Of a stretch of 45,759 nucleotides of DNA, positions 34,301-42,240 are shown piece after piece. Origin of the DNA: Chthoniobacterales bacterium (GTDB taxonomy: Bacteria > Verrucomicrobiota > Verrucomicrobiia > Chthoniobacterales > UBA10450); NCBI GenBank assembly GCA_013815325.1, contig JACDGM010000025.1, positions 1 to 45,759 of the forward strand, read 5' to 3'. A model generated the notes under the pieces. It worked only from the letters and a program-made list of their open reading frames with translations, had not been told where the DNA came from and did not search any database. A program made the position numbers and the translations under genes. Position 1 is the stretch's first letter; every line of letters starts with the position of its first letter.

Positions 34301-34691
34301 GAACGGCATCATGATTGTGGATTTCGCGCTCCATCGCTTGGACGAAGGAATGGACCGGCGCTCCGCTATTCATGAGGCAAGCATTGAACGTTTCCGGCCA
34401 ATCATCATGACCACGCTCTCGGCCTTGATGGGCGCGGTGCCGCTCGCTCTTGGCTTGGGCGCGGATGGGGCATCGCGCCAGCCGTTGGGCTTGGTCATCG
34501 TCGGCGGACTTATCATTTCGCAACTGATCACCCTTTACATCACGCCGGTTATTTATCTGGCACTGGAATGGTTCCAGGAACGCGTGCTCGACAAAATCCC
34601 TTTCCTGCGCAGCGGCCATACCCATCACGACGCCGACGGACAAACGCGCGGCGGCGTCGAGCTGGAACCCGTTCCCGTGGGCGTGCGGTAG
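31353..34691 (+). CDS. RND family multidrug efflux permease (AcrB/MdtB/MdtC type)
   Basis: A proton-driven trimeric exporter of hydrophobic and amphipathic compounds. The 1112-residue protein has 12 membrane helices in two halves with large periplasmic loops. The proton-relay residues are present: the two aspartates in GFLVDDAIVFLENVVRR (helix 4), the lysine in MGIVKKNGIMIVDFAL (helix 10) and RFRPIIMTTLSALMGAVPLA. The start PFIQRPVMTTLLTVAITVFG is normal, but some 55 hydrophilic residues precede it (KSDKERKRHDGASPNG and onward), longer than AcrB's N-terminus. A short histidine-containing tail (SGHTHHDADG) ends the protein. It closes the marR-MFP-RND operon. Confidence 0.95.
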   Translation: MADAGKSDKERKRHDGASPNGNSSAAGDSHSADRSLAAKGEKTPGGKLVQFSSGLSKPFIQRPVMTTLLTVAITVFGILTYNQLPVNDLPEVDYPVIQVRASYPGANPETMANTIATPLEKQFTQIPGLALTTSSSTQGSTSITLQFDLSKTIDSAATDVQSAIQSASGQLPNDLPSPPTFVKTNPNDQAVTYLALTSDTLTDGDLYKYATSQVSQRLNILPGVSEVNIYGVKGAIRVKVDPGALAARNLTFDELSTAIKASTSYSGAGQFDGKTHSFVLRPNGQLSEAEGYRNLIIAHGPNNSPVYLRDIATVTDGVQDERMSRHFFARGFRPPASTIVLAVSRQAGANAVAVAKSVNDLVPQLRLELPGSIQLIPVFDRSQTIVHSVQDVQTTLAIAFVLVILVIFIFLGRAADTLIPVVALPVSFLVTFLGMWALGYSINNLTLMALTLAIGFLVDDAIVFLENVVRRAEGGESIYRATLNSAGEISFTILSMTLSLAAVFIPLVFMPGLLGRIFREFAVTIIIAIFASGLVALTLTPLMCARLLAERGPGHTKTWTERLNARFFDPTLRFYSRTLDWFLDHGWLAGPIVALCAVGLWFFFTHLPFTLLPTGDSGVIRGFFIVQEGASPALQRKLQDELDPILQSNPAVDKYFTIAGRAGLTAGVFTVLFLKDVGQRPDIETVTAELRKATSRIPGVIPTLNSQPALKINIGATGSNFGRYTYTLSGINPKEVYAAADKLEAKLRDYGGFAAPPRSDLFRNTPNLDINMERDRASLYGVSTTQLQNLLRAAYSQNYVYLIKEADDQYQVILEAEDSERSSPSDLRDLYIKSTDGSKLIPVRALTKSETNLGLQSVNHTDQFTSVTFGFDTKPGAALGDVTAFIQKTADEVLPPTVKGEIQGEGQVLQQLFGALPFLVIAALFVMYVILGILYESYVHPITVLSALFPAVVGGLLTLWLFNSTLSLYSIIGLFLLMGIVKKNGIMIVDFALHRLDEGMDRRSAIHEASIERFRPIIMTTLSALMGAVPLALGLGADGASRQPLGLVIVGGLIISQLITLYITPVIYLALEWFQERVLDKIPFLRSGHTHHDADGQTRGGVELEPVPVGVR

Positions 34692-34768
34692 GATCTGCCT
34701 AACGAAAAGACAACCGCCATCCCGGTGGCGGATGACTTTCGACAGAATCGAAGCCAACGCAGGCAAAG

Positions 34769-34846
34769 GAGTATCCCGCTCTCGTCTCACAGCAATGGGA
34801 CAAAGCGCTCGATCGCCTAAAGACATTTGTCGAGAAGGATAGCTAG
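34769..34846 (+). pseudogene. Possible 3' tail of a lost gene
   Basis: Between the RND gene and surE one frame reads EYPALVSQQWDKALDRLKTF and then VEKDS to a TAG. It looks like a natural amphipathic C-terminal helix, but there is no start codon or upstream part. I do not recognise the family. It may be the remnant of a deleted gene or chance. Confidence 0.25.
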
Positions 34847-34872
34847 CGAGGGGATGCGCTCCCGCGTGTGCA

Positions 34873-34892
34873 GGACTCGCCGCGGCGAGTCC
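34873..34892. repeat. Perfect 20-bp palindrome after the RND gene
   Basis: GGACTCGCCGCGGCGAGTCC is a perfect palindrome and is followed by CTCCGGA, the same TCCCTCCGGA string found in the palindromes near 25940 and 40805. It lies about 50 bp ahead of surE. It could be a degenerate member of that repeat family and a weak transcript end; no T-tract follows. Confidence 0.55.
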
Positions 34893-34944
34893 CTCCGGAC
34901 GGCCGCTGGCTCGTTGCCACCGGCTGAGTTACCATGCGCCTCGA

Positions 34945-35634
34945 ATGAAGTTTCTCGTCACCAATGACGACGGCATCGAGGCGCCCGGTCTCGCGGCGCT
35001 GGTCGCCGCGGCTCGCAATCTGGGTGAACCGGTCGTCGTCGCGCCGGCCGGTCCGCAATCCGGCGTGAGCCATGCGGTCACCTGGCGTGAAGGCGTTCGG
35101 CTCGAACCCCGCGGCGAAAACCGTTTCGCAATTCACGGCACTCCCGCCGATTGCACCCGGCTCGGTCTGCTCCACGCCGTGCCGGAGGCGAAGTGGATTC
35201 TTAGCGGCATCAATCACGGCGCGAATTTGGGCGCGGATATCTATTATTCGGGAACGGTGGCGGCGGTCCGAGAAGGTTTACTTCACGGCTGGCCTGGAAT
35301 CGCGTTCTCCCATTACCGCAAAAATGGCATCGAGTTCGACTGGCAACGAGCGACGTGTTGGATCACACCTGTGCTCAGCGACCTGCTCGCGAAGCCGGCT
35401 GAGCCGGGCCTGTTTTACAACGTCAATCTGCCGCTGCTGCCACCCGACGCGCCCGATCCCAACGTTGTCTGGTGTCCACTCGATCCGAAGCCCCTGCCGC
35501 TCAATTACCGCCACGAAGCGGAGAGCGGTCTTTACTACGCGGGCGACTACAACCTGCGCCACCGCACTCCGGGAGCAGATGCGGACATCTGCTTCGGTGG
35601 GCAGATCGCGGTGACCGCGATTCGGTTGCTCTAA
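34945..35634 (+). CDS. surE: 5'/3'-nucleotidase SurE
   Basis: SurE dephosphorylates nucleoside monophosphates and helps survival in stationary phase. The 229-residue protein begins MKFLVTNDDGIEAPGLAALV, with the metal-binding aspartates 8 and 9; Ser39 is in GPQSGVSHAV, and the asparagine motif is SGINHGANLGADIYYSGTV. It lacks the C-terminal swapped extension of longer SurE proteins. It starts a run of plus-strand housekeeping genes (surE, aroK, queG) and is about 250 bp beyond the RND gene. Confidence 0.95.
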   Translation: MKFLVTNDDGIEAPGLAALVAAARNLGEPVVVAPAGPQSGVSHAVTWREGVRLEPRGENRFAIHGTPADCTRLGLLHAVPEAKWILSGINHGANLGADIYYSGTVAAVREGLLHGWPGIAFSHYRKNGIEFDWQRATCWITPVLSDLLAKPAEPGLFYNVNLPLLPPDAPDPNVVWCPLDPKPLPLNYRHEAESGLYYAGDYNLRHRTPGADADICFGGQIAVTAIRLL

Positions 35635-35685
35635 TCCGCCCTCGGCCATCCTTGGCAATGTGATTCTCGGGCCGCATATTCGTGG

Positions 35686-36210
35686 GTGACTAAAGCGCTG
35701 CGTTCGATCGTCCTCATCGGCTTCATGGGCAGCGGCAAGTCGTCGGTTGGCCGGTTATTGGCGCGGGAGTCGGGCTGGCCGCGATTCGATATCGATGAAC
35801 TGATCGCGGCAAAGTCAGGAATGCCGATTAGGGCGATTTTTGCGAAGCTCGGGGAAGAGGGCTTTCGCGAAGCGGAGAGCAGTGCCTTGGAGAAAATAGA
35901 CGGCGCGCAACCCTCGGTGATCGCGACCGGAGGCGGGATCGTGTTGCGGCCGGAAAATGTCCGGCGGCTGCGCGCTCTGGGAAGAGTGGTCTGGCTCACA
36001 GCGGACCTCGACGTCTTGCGGCAACGACTTTCCCGCCGCGCGAACCGTCCGCTGCTCCAGACGCGGGATCCCGCAGCGACGATCGGCGCATTGCTCGCGC
36101 ATCGGCACAAATTTTACAAGGACGCCGCCGAATTTACAGTCGACACCTCGGGGCTCGATCTCCAGCAAGTGGCACAGGCGATACGGGATGAATTACGAAT
36201 CGCCCAGTGA
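35686..36210 (+). CDS. aroK: Shikimate kinase
   Basis: Shikimate kinase phosphorylates shikimate at the 3-OH, the fifth step toward chorismate and the aromatic amino acids. The 174-residue protein has the P-loop GFMGSGKSSVGR at about residues 12-23, FDIDELIAAKSG (the DxD Mg/shikimate region), ATGGGIVLR, and the lid arginine in RANRPLLQ. It starts with GTG at 35686. Its last 23 bases overlap the start of queG, so the two are translationally linked. Confidence 0.95.
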   Translation: MTKALRSIVLIGFMGSGKSSVGRLLARESGWPRFDIDELIAAKSGMPIRAIFAKLGEEGFREAESSALEKIDGAQPSVIATGGGIVLRPENVRRLRALGRVVWLTADLDVLRQRLSRRANRPLLQTRDPAATIGALLAHRHKFYKDAAEFTVDTSGLDLQQVAQAIRDELRIAQ

Positions 36211-37264
36211 TTTGAAACACGCGCTGGTGCAACGCGCGCTGGAGATCGGGTTCGACAATTGCCGCGTCGCTCGCGCCGAGGCGCCGCCGCACGCGCGGGA
36301 GTTTCGGGAATGGATCGACGCAGGCGCGGCGGCGGAGATGGATTGGATGGCGCGCGGCGCGGAGAAGCGGAGCGATCCGCAACGGGTGCTGGCGGGTGCG
36401 CGCTCAGTCATCGTGCTGGCGATGAATTATTGGCAAGGGAACGAGCGACGCGGGTCGGAGAGCCGCGCCACAGCGGGGCGCATCGCGCGCTACGCTTGGG
36501 GCGATGATTATCACGATGTCATCGAGCGAAAGTTGAAGCAGCTAAATGAGTTTCTCGAAACCGCTGGCGGGCGACAGCGCTATTACGTCGATACCGGACC
36601 CGTGCTCGAGCGCGACTTCGGGGCCGCGGCCGGTATCGGCTGGCATGGCAAAAGCACCATGCTCCTCAATCGCAGTCTCGGGACTTGGTTTTTCCTCGCG
36701 GAAATTTTTACCACGCTCGATTTGCCGGCCGATCCGCCGCAATCCGCGCGCTGCGGCAGTTGCACCCGTTGCATCGAGGCCTGCCCGACGGGCGCGATCA
36801 CGGCGCCGCATCGGCTCGACGCCCGCCGCTGCATTTCCTACCTAACGATCGAGCTGAAAGGAAGCATCCCGCTCGAGCTGCGGCCGCTCGTCGGCGACCG
36901 CATCTACGGCTGCGACGATTGCCTTGAGGCCTGCCCGTGGAACCGCTTCGCGCGAGCCTCGCGCGAGACAGCGTTCGCCGCGCGCCCCGGGCGTGCGCAA
37001 ATGCAGCTGCGCGATTTTCTCGCGCTCGATGAGGCCCAATTCAGAGAAATCTTTCGCGGTTCGCCGATCAAGCGGATCAAGCGGCGCGGTCTTCTGCGCA
37101 ACGTCTGCGTCGCTCTCGGCAACGTCGGCACGGAGCACGACCTGCCCGCGCTCGAAGCGGCCGCGTACGAGCCCGAGCCATTGATCGCGGAGCACGCGGT
37201 TTGGGCGCTCGAACGGATTCGCGCCCGCCTAAGAGTGAACGGGAAAACCATTGCAAACGTCTAA
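36188..37264 (+). CDS. queG: Epoxyqueuosine reductase QueG
   Basis: QueG makes queuosine from epoxyqueuosine in tRNA, using a cobalamin cofactor and two [4Fe-4S] clusters. The ATG at 36188, inside the 3' end of aroK, gives MNYESPSDLKHALVQRALE, the normal start; in-frame codons back to 35957 lie within aroK in another frame. Seen: GIGWHGKSTMLLNRSLGTWF, the ferredoxin motifs CGSCTRCIEACPTGAI and CDDCLEACPWNRFA, and a short C-terminal HEAT-like end. The protein is 358 residues, as in the family. It needs B12, which fits the presence of a B12 receptor and riboswitch in the same window. Confidence 0.95.
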   Translation: MNYESPSDLKHALVQRALEIGFDNCRVARAEAPPHAREFREWIDAGAAAEMDWMARGAEKRSDPQRVLAGARSVIVLAMNYWQGNERRGSESRATAGRIARYAWGDDYHDVIERKLKQLNEFLETAGGRQRYYVDTGPVLERDFGAAAGIGWHGKSTMLLNRSLGTWFFLAEIFTTLDLPADPPQSARCGSCTRCIEACPTGAITAPHRLDARRCISYLTIELKGSIPLELRPLVGDRIYGCDDCLEACPWNRFARASRETAFAARPGRAQMQLRDFLALDEAQFREIFRGSPIKRIKRRGLLRNVCVALGNVGTEHDLPALEAAAYEPEPLIAEHAVWALERIRARLRVNGKTIANV

Positions 37265-37300
37265 GGAGCCGCTATTCCTCTGCTGAAGACCGCCCGACTG

Positions 37301-38668
37301 ATGCACCAAACCGCTACCGGCCCCGCCACTGCTCCGCCCGCCGTTCGCCGCAAGAGAAAATCGCGCAGAAAACTCTACATCTTCCTCGGCATCGCCGGGC
37401 TCATTCTGCTCCTCATCATCGGCTCGGTGATCCGCGGAAAACGCGAGCAGCCGATACCGGTTACGACAGAAAAGGCGGCCCGCCGCAACATCGTTGAGAC
37501 TGTCTCGGCGACGGGCAAAGTGCAGCCGGAAATCGAGGTAAAAATTTCGCCCGAAGTCGCGGGTGAGATCATCGAGCTTCCGGTTGTGGACGGTCAGGAA
37601 GTGAAGAAGGGCGACCTGCTGATGAAGATTCGTCCCGACTCTTACAAAGCGTTACTCGAGCAGCAACAGGCTGCGATCAGCACGGCGGAAGCGGTCAGCG
37701 GGCAGCAAAAAGCGTCGGTGGACAAGACCGAGCAGGACTTCAAACAAGCCGAGGATCTCTATCAGAAAAAACTCATCTCGCGGACGGAGATGGTGACGGC
37801 ACAGACCACTTACGACTCAGCGAAAGCCATGTATCAATCCGGCCTGCATAGCATCGAAGGCGCGAAGGCCAGCTCGAGCCAGGCGCGCGATCAGCTCTCG
37901 AAGACGACGATTTATTCGCCGCTCGACGGCGTCGTCACCGTGCTCAACAGCAAGCTGGGCGAGCGCGTCGTGGCGACGAATCAATTTGCCGGCACCGAGG
38001 TGATGCGCGTGGCCGATCTCACCCACATGCAGGCGGTCGTGGACGTGAACGAGAACGACGTCGTAAATGTGAAGCTTAACGATCCGGCGAAAGTCTCTAT
38101 CGACGCCTACGGCATCCGCACTTTCACTGGCACCGTGGAACAAATCGCCAACACCGGCACGACGTCCGGCACCGGCACACAAGAGGAGGTGACCAATTTT
38201 CAGGTGAAAATCCACCTCGATAAACCGGACATCCGGCTTCGTCCTGGTCTAAGTTGCACGTCCGAGATCCAGACCCAGGTAGTCAAGGACGTGATTGCGG
38301 TTCCAATCCAGAGCGTGACCATCCGGAGCGGCGACAGCAACCTCAGTCCGGAGGAGATTGAGAAGAATAAAGAGCGCGCCAACGCGAAAGAGAAGGCCGA
38401 CAACAACGCCGAAGTCGAGAACGAGCGCCTCGCCAAACAGACCGCGAAAGAGGAACGCGAAAAACTGAAGAAAGTCGTTTTCCTGAAAAACGGCGGCAAG
38501 GCGAAGATGGTGGAAGTCACGACCGGGATCGCAGATGACGCGAACATTGAAATCAAGAGCGGGATCAAGCCGGGCGACGAAGTCATCTCTGGCAGTTACA
38601 GCGCGATCAGCCGAAAGCTGAAGGAGGGCGCGAAGGTGGAGATGGAGAAGGCGGGTGAGAAGAAGTGA
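37301..38668 (+). CDS. Membrane fusion (HlyD/MacA-type) protein of an ABC exporter
   Basis: It is the periplasmic adaptor of the exporter encoded by the next three genes. A basic N-terminus and one helix (KLYIFLGIAGLILLLIIGSV) are followed by ISPEVAGEIIELPVVDGQEV (lipoyl), a coiled-coil hairpin (about residues 115-195), the second lipoyl half (TTIYSPLDGVVTVLNSKLGE) and a barrel (about 250-335). Between barrel and membrane-proximal domain there is an insertion of some 45 charged residues (EEIEKNKERANAKEKADNNA and onward), predicted to be helical. MacA of E. coli lacks this insertion. No lipobox is present. It follows queG after 36 bp but probably has its own promoter. Confidence 0.92.
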   Translation: MHQTATGPATAPPAVRRKRKSRRKLYIFLGIAGLILLLIIGSVIRGKREQPIPVTTEKAARRNIVETVSATGKVQPEIEVKISPEVAGEIIELPVVDGQEVKKGDLLMKIRPDSYKALLEQQQAAISTAEAVSGQQKASVDKTEQDFKQAEDLYQKKLISRTEMVTAQTTYDSAKAMYQSGLHSIEGAKASSSQARDQLSKTTIYSPLDGVVTVLNSKLGERVVATNQFAGTEVMRVADLTHMQAVVDVNENDVVNVKLNDPAKVSIDAYGIRTFTGTVEQIANTGTTSGTGTQEEVTNFQVKIHLDKPDIRLRPGLSCTSEIQTQVVKDVIAVPIQSVTIRSGDSNLSPEEIEKNKERANAKEKADNNAEVENERLAKQTAKEEREKLKKVVFLKNGGKAKMVEVTTGIADDANIEIKSGIKPGDEVISGSYSAISRKLKEGAKVEMEKAGEKK

Positions 38669-38678
38669 TACGAACCGG

Positions 38679-38753
38679 TGAATCGTGATTCGTGAATCCT
38701 GATTCGTTAGGCCGCAACGTTGGAGACGACTGACGATTCTCGAATCTCGAATG
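38679..38753. repeat. Inverted repeat built from iterated GATTCGTGA words
   Basis: The left part repeats GTGAATCGTGATTCGTGAAT and a further CCTGATTCG from 38679; the right part carries CGATTCTCGAATCTCGAATG (38734-38753), which is roughly its complement. It fills the gap between the MFP stop and the ATPase start and also contains a TCGTTAGGC word at 38704. Confidence 0.5.
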
Positions 38754-38764
38754 TCACGCACGGC

Positions 38765-39508
38765 ATGAATCCGATCGCCACCCGCAACTCCGGTCCACTC
38801 GTCATCGATATCGAAAACATCACGAAGCAATACGTGATGGGCGAAGAGACCATCCACGCGTTGCGCGGGGTAGATCTGCAAATCCACCGCAACGAATATC
38901 TCGCCATCATGGGCCCGAGCGGCAGCGGCAAATCGACGCTCATGAACATGCTCGGTTGCCTCGATACACCGAGCTCCGGGCGCTACGAGTTTAACGGCAA
39001 GAATGTCTCCGAGATGGATGGCGACGAGCTGGCCGCGATCCGCAATCGTGAGATCGGTTTTGTCTTTCAAACCTTCAATCTCCTTCCGCGTTCGACGAGC
39101 TTGCGCAACGTCGAGCTGCCGTTGATCTACGCGGGCATAGACCCGGAAGAACGGGAGGAACGGGCGGCTCGCGCGCTTACCGACGTGGGGTTGGGCGATC
39201 GCCAGACGCACAAGCCTAACGAACTCTCCGGCGGGCAACGCCAGCGCGTCGCGATCGCCCGCGCGCTCGTCAACAACCCTTCCATCATCCTGGCCGACGA
39301 ACCGACCGGCAATCTCGATTCCAAAACCGGCGAAGAGATCATGGCGCTTTTCGAGAGCCTTTATCAAAGGGGCAACACCGTCATTCTGGTCACGCACGAA
39401 GCGGACATCGCGCGCCACGCGCGGCGCAGCGTGCACCTGCGCGACGGCGTGGTCGAGAGCGATACGCTCCATGCCGCGCCCTCGCGACTGACGAGCGTAA
39501 GCCTTTAG
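38765..39508 (+). CDS. ABC transporter ATP-binding protein (MacB/LolD-type)
   Basis: The nucleotide-binding subunit of the exporter. Motifs: Walker [11 protein letters not shown]-loop in [10 protein letters not shown], signature LSGGQRQR, Walker [13 protein letters not shown], and the switch histidine in [13 protein letters not shown]. The sequence is of the MacB/LolD/YknY group that works with FtsX-like permeases. The ATG at 38765 (MNPIATRN) is preferred to an in-frame TTG at 38720, which falls in repeat DNA. In E. coli MacB the ATPase and permease are fused; here they are separate genes. The first permease starts 11 bp after the stop. Confidence 0.95.
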   Translation: MNPIATRNSGPLVIDIENITKQYVMGEETIHALRGVDLQIHRNEYLAIMGPSGSGKSTLMNMLGCLDTPSSGRYEFNGKNVSEMDGDELAAIRNREIGFVFQTFNLLPRSTSLRNVELPLIYAGIDPEEREERAARALTDVGLGDRQTHKPNELSGGQRQRVAIARALVNNPSIILADEPTGNLDSKTGEEIMALFESLYQRGNTVILVTHEADIARHARRSVHLRDGVVESDTLHAAPSRLTSVSL

Positions 39509-39519
39509 TCGTTGGGCGA

Positions 39520-40770
39520 ATGAAACGCTTCTTCTACGAGCTGAGCGAGAGCTGGAAGATCGCGGCCGCGCAGATGGCCGCGAACAAGACGCGCTCGATG
39601 CTCACCGCCCTCGGGGTGATCATCGGCATCGTGGCGGTGACTTTGATGGGCACCGCGATCAACGGGATCTCGACTGGTTTCGACAAGAGCATGTCGTTCA
39701 TCGGCGACGATGTACTCTACGTCTCGCAGCGGCCCTGGACGCGGGTGGACGATTGGTGGAACTACCGCGACCGCAAAAAGATCCTGACCGAATACGCCGA
39801 CAAAATCAACCACGGGATCGCGATGACGCCGGACTCGAACCTAATGATCGCCGTCCCCACGATGAGCCTGGTCCGCAGCGTGAAGTTCGGCGAGAACAAC
39901 GTCGATAACGTCTATATCCTCGGGACGACGGCGGATTACGCGGTGATCTCGACCCTCGAATGCGCCGAGGGCCGCTTTTTCAACGAGATTGAGTCTCGCG
40001 GCGGCGCGGAAGATTGCATCGTCGGTTTTGACGTGGCCGACGCGCTCTTCGCCGGCCGCAGCGCGCTCGACAAACGCGTCCTGATCAACGGCCACGCCTT
40101 CAAAGTCATTGGGACGCTGGCGCGACAGGGAACATTTCTCGGCCTTTTCAGTCTCGATTCCATCGTCATCATCCCGCTTCCGGCGTTTAAGAAATACTTC
40201 AGCGCGAAAAGCGAAGCGGATGTACGCATCAAGGTGCGCGACAAAACCCACATGGCGGATGCGCGCGACGAGCTCACCGGCATCATGCGCCGGCTGCGTT
40301 CCCTCGCGCCGGAAAAGAAGGAGGACTTCAGCATCAACGAACAGCAGGCTTTCAAGAGCACGCTCGACGCCGTGAAAACTACCATCGCGGTCGCGGGGCT
40401 TTTCATCACCGGGCTGTCGCTCTTCGTGGGGGCGATCGGGATCATGAACATCACTTTCGTGAGCGTGAAAGAACGGACGAAAGAGATCGGCACGCGCAAA
40501 GCGTTAGGCGCGCGGCGGCGCACGATTTTGCTGCAATTCTTGATCGAGTCGACCGCGCTCTGCCTGGTCGGCGGATTGATCGGACTGACCGTTGCCTACT
40601 TGATGTGCTTCGGAATGGCGAAAGCGTTTCCGTCGTTTCCGATCAGCTTCTCGGTCGGGCTGGTGGTCGCGAGTATGATTGTTTCTGTGTTCACGGGATT
40701 GGCGTCCGGGATCGCCCCGGCTTGGACGGCGTCGCGCCTCGATCCGGCGACGGCGCTGCGTTATGAGTAG
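39520..40770 (+). CDS. MacB/FtsX-type ABC exporter permease 1
   Basis: The 416-residue protein has the layout of the FtsX/MacB permeases: one helix near the N-terminus (LTALGVIIGIVAVTLMGTAI), a periplasmic domain (about residues 50-275), and three C-terminal helices (TIAVAGLFITGLSLFVGAIG; LIESTALCLVGGLIGLTVAY; VGLVVASMIVSVFTGLASGI). The coupling segment VKERTKEIGTRKALGARRRT and the end RLDPATALRYE are conserved. It probably forms a heterodimer with the product of the next gene. Such pumps move lipoproteins, peptides or antibiotics out of the membrane; the substrate here is unknown. Confidence 0.92.
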   Translation: MKRFFYELSESWKIAAAQMAANKTRSMLTALGVIIGIVAVTLMGTAINGISTGFDKSMSFIGDDVLYVSQRPWTRVDDWWNYRDRKKILTEYADKINHGIAMTPDSNLMIAVPTMSLVRSVKFGENNVDNVYILGTTADYAVISTLECAEGRFFNEIESRGGAEDCIVGFDVADALFAGRSALDKRVLINGHAFKVIGTLARQGTFLGLFSLDSIVIIPLPAFKKYFSAKSEADVRIKVRDKTHMADARDELTGIMRRLRSLAPEKKEDFSINEQQAFKSTLDAVKTTIAVAGLFITGLSLFVGAIGIMNITFVSVKERTKEIGTRKALGARRRTILLQFLIESTALCLVGGLIGLTVAYLMCFGMAKAFPSFPISFSVGLVVASMIVSVFTGLASGIAPAWTASRLDPATALRYE

Positions 40771-40781
40771 CGAGCGCGAGC

Positions 40782-40839
40782 AACCTGGACCTGCGGAAGC
40801 AGGTTCCTCCGGAGGGACTTGCTTCCGCAAGTCCAGGTT
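40782..40839. repeat. 58-bp near-perfect palindrome between the two permease genes
   Basis: The left arm starts AACCTGGACCTGCGGAAGCA and the right arm ends TGCTTCCGCAAGTCCAGGTT; over the 29-base arms I count only three mismatches. The centre is CCTCCGGAGG. It would form a strong hairpin in the mRNA between two genes whose products should be made in equal amounts. A degenerate copy is at 25929-25973. Confidence 0.85.
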
Positions 40840-40895
40840 CTGCCGGTGAATTACTTCCTCACCGCACGGAGAAGGACCGAGATTCAAATTTCTGA

Positions 40896-42131
40896 ATGAA
40901 ATTCAAAGAGATCCTTACAATGGCCCTCACCTCGGTCGGCGCGAACAAGCTCCGTTCCGCCCTCACCATGCTCGGCATCACGATCGGAGTCTTTTCCGTC
41001 ATCTCAGTCATGACGGCGATCGGCGCGATGCAGGCCTCAATCGAAACTGGTCTTACCCTTTTCGGCTCCAACATTTTTCAGTTCGCGAAGTACCCGGTGA
41101 CGGTTCATTCGGGGGGAAGGGACTCGAAAAAGTACGAGAACCGGCGCGACATCAGTTATGCCGAGGCGCAGCACTACGCCGAGTTGATGGAGGGATACGC
41201 GATCGAGGTTTGCTTGAAGGTTTTCGATGGCGACAAACAGGCGGTTTACAACGGCGTCAAGACCACGCCTAGCCTAACGATCGTAGGCACGAACAAAAGC
41301 TTCCTCGCAGCCAACGCTTACACCCTGGCTTACGGCCGCAACCTGAACGACGAAGATGTCGCGCTGAGCCGCCGCGTCGTTGTCATCGGGCGTGCCATCG
41401 AGCAGCGGCTCTTCCCGCATGAATCGCCCATCGGGCGAGAGTTCAAGTTGGGCGGCCACAAGCTCACGGTGATCGGCGTGCTCGCCGGACGCGGGACGGC
41501 CTTTGGCATGAGCCAGGACGACATCGCCGCGCTCCCGATCACGCGGTTCTTTGAAGATTTCGGCTCGGCCAATCGCACCATCAATGTCGCCACGCAATCA
41601 TCTTCGCAGCTCGATTACGGGCGCACCTTCGACCGCGGAATCGGCGCGATGCGGATCGCACGCGGCTTGCGCGCGGAAGAGGAGAACGATTTCGAGATTT
41701 ACACAAACGACTCGCTCAAGGGCGCCTTCACTTCCATCGCGGGCGTAATCCGCATTGGCGCGTTTGTCATCAGCACGATCGCGCTCCTGGCGGCGGGCAT
41801 CGGCATCATGAACATTATGCTCGTGAGCGTGACCGAGCGAACGAAAGAGATTGGCGTGCGCAAATCGATTGGCGCGCGCAATCGCGATATTATGCGGCAG
41901 TTCCTGACCGAGGCGGTTTTCATCTCGGAAGCCGGCGGGATCTGCGGCATCTTGTTAGGCGTGCTTGGGGGCGATCTGCTCGCGCTCTGGTTGGAAGTGG
42001 ATCTGATTTTCCCCTTCGGCTGGGCGATCGCGGGACTGTTGGTCTGCTCCGCGATCGGGATCGGGTTCGGGCTTTATCCCGCTTATCGAGCGGCTTCGCT
42101 CGACCCGATCGAGGCGCTGCGTTTCGAATAA
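40896..42131 (+). CDS. MacB/FtsX-type ABC exporter permease 2
   Basis: A 411-residue paralogue of the preceding permease with the same plan: N-terminal helix (LTMLGITIGVFSVISVMTAI), periplasmic domain, and three C-terminal helices starting at GVIRIGAFVISTIALLAAGI, with SVTERTKEIGVRKSIGARNR as coupling region and SLDPIEALRFE at the end. The two permeases are clearly diverged in their periplasmic parts, as expected for a heterodimer. It is separated from permease 1 by 125 bp holding a palindrome, so expression may be uncoupled or reduced. Confidence 0.92.
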   Translation: MKFKEILTMALTSVGANKLRSALTMLGITIGVFSVISVMTAIGAMQASIETGLTLFGSNIFQFAKYPVTVHSGGRDSKKYENRRDISYAEAQHYAELMEGYAIEVCLKVFDGDKQAVYNGVKTTPSLTIVGTNKSFLAANAYTLAYGRNLNDEDVALSRRVVVIGRAIEQRLFPHESPIGREFKLGGHKLTVIGVLAGRGTAFGMSQDDIAALPITRFFEDFGSANRTINVATQSSSQLDYGRTFDRGIGAMRIARGLRAEEENDFEIYTNDSLKGAFTSIAGVIRIGAFVISTIALLAAGIGIMNIMLVSVTERTKEIGVRKSIGARNRDIMRQFLTEAVFISEAGGICGILLGVLGGDLLALWLEVDLIFPFGWAIAGLLVCSAIGIGFGLYPAYRAASLDPIEALRFE

Positions 42132-42240
42132 ACGCCGCCCCTCCCTAACGATCCTCCCTTTGGGCACGCAACTTGCAACGGCGGAGCTTTGACCATGCTC
42201 GCCGCTTATCCTATTCTCGGCCGCTTTCCCCCTCCCTAAC

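Noticed and set aside
31353-34691. RND pump as a specific antibiotic-resistance determinant
   Set aside because: All functional residues are present, but substrate range cannot be read from sequence and chromosomal RND pumps of this type are common.
35957-36187. N-terminal extension of QueG
   Set aside because: The region lies wholly inside aroK in another frame, and the family start matches the ATG at 36188.
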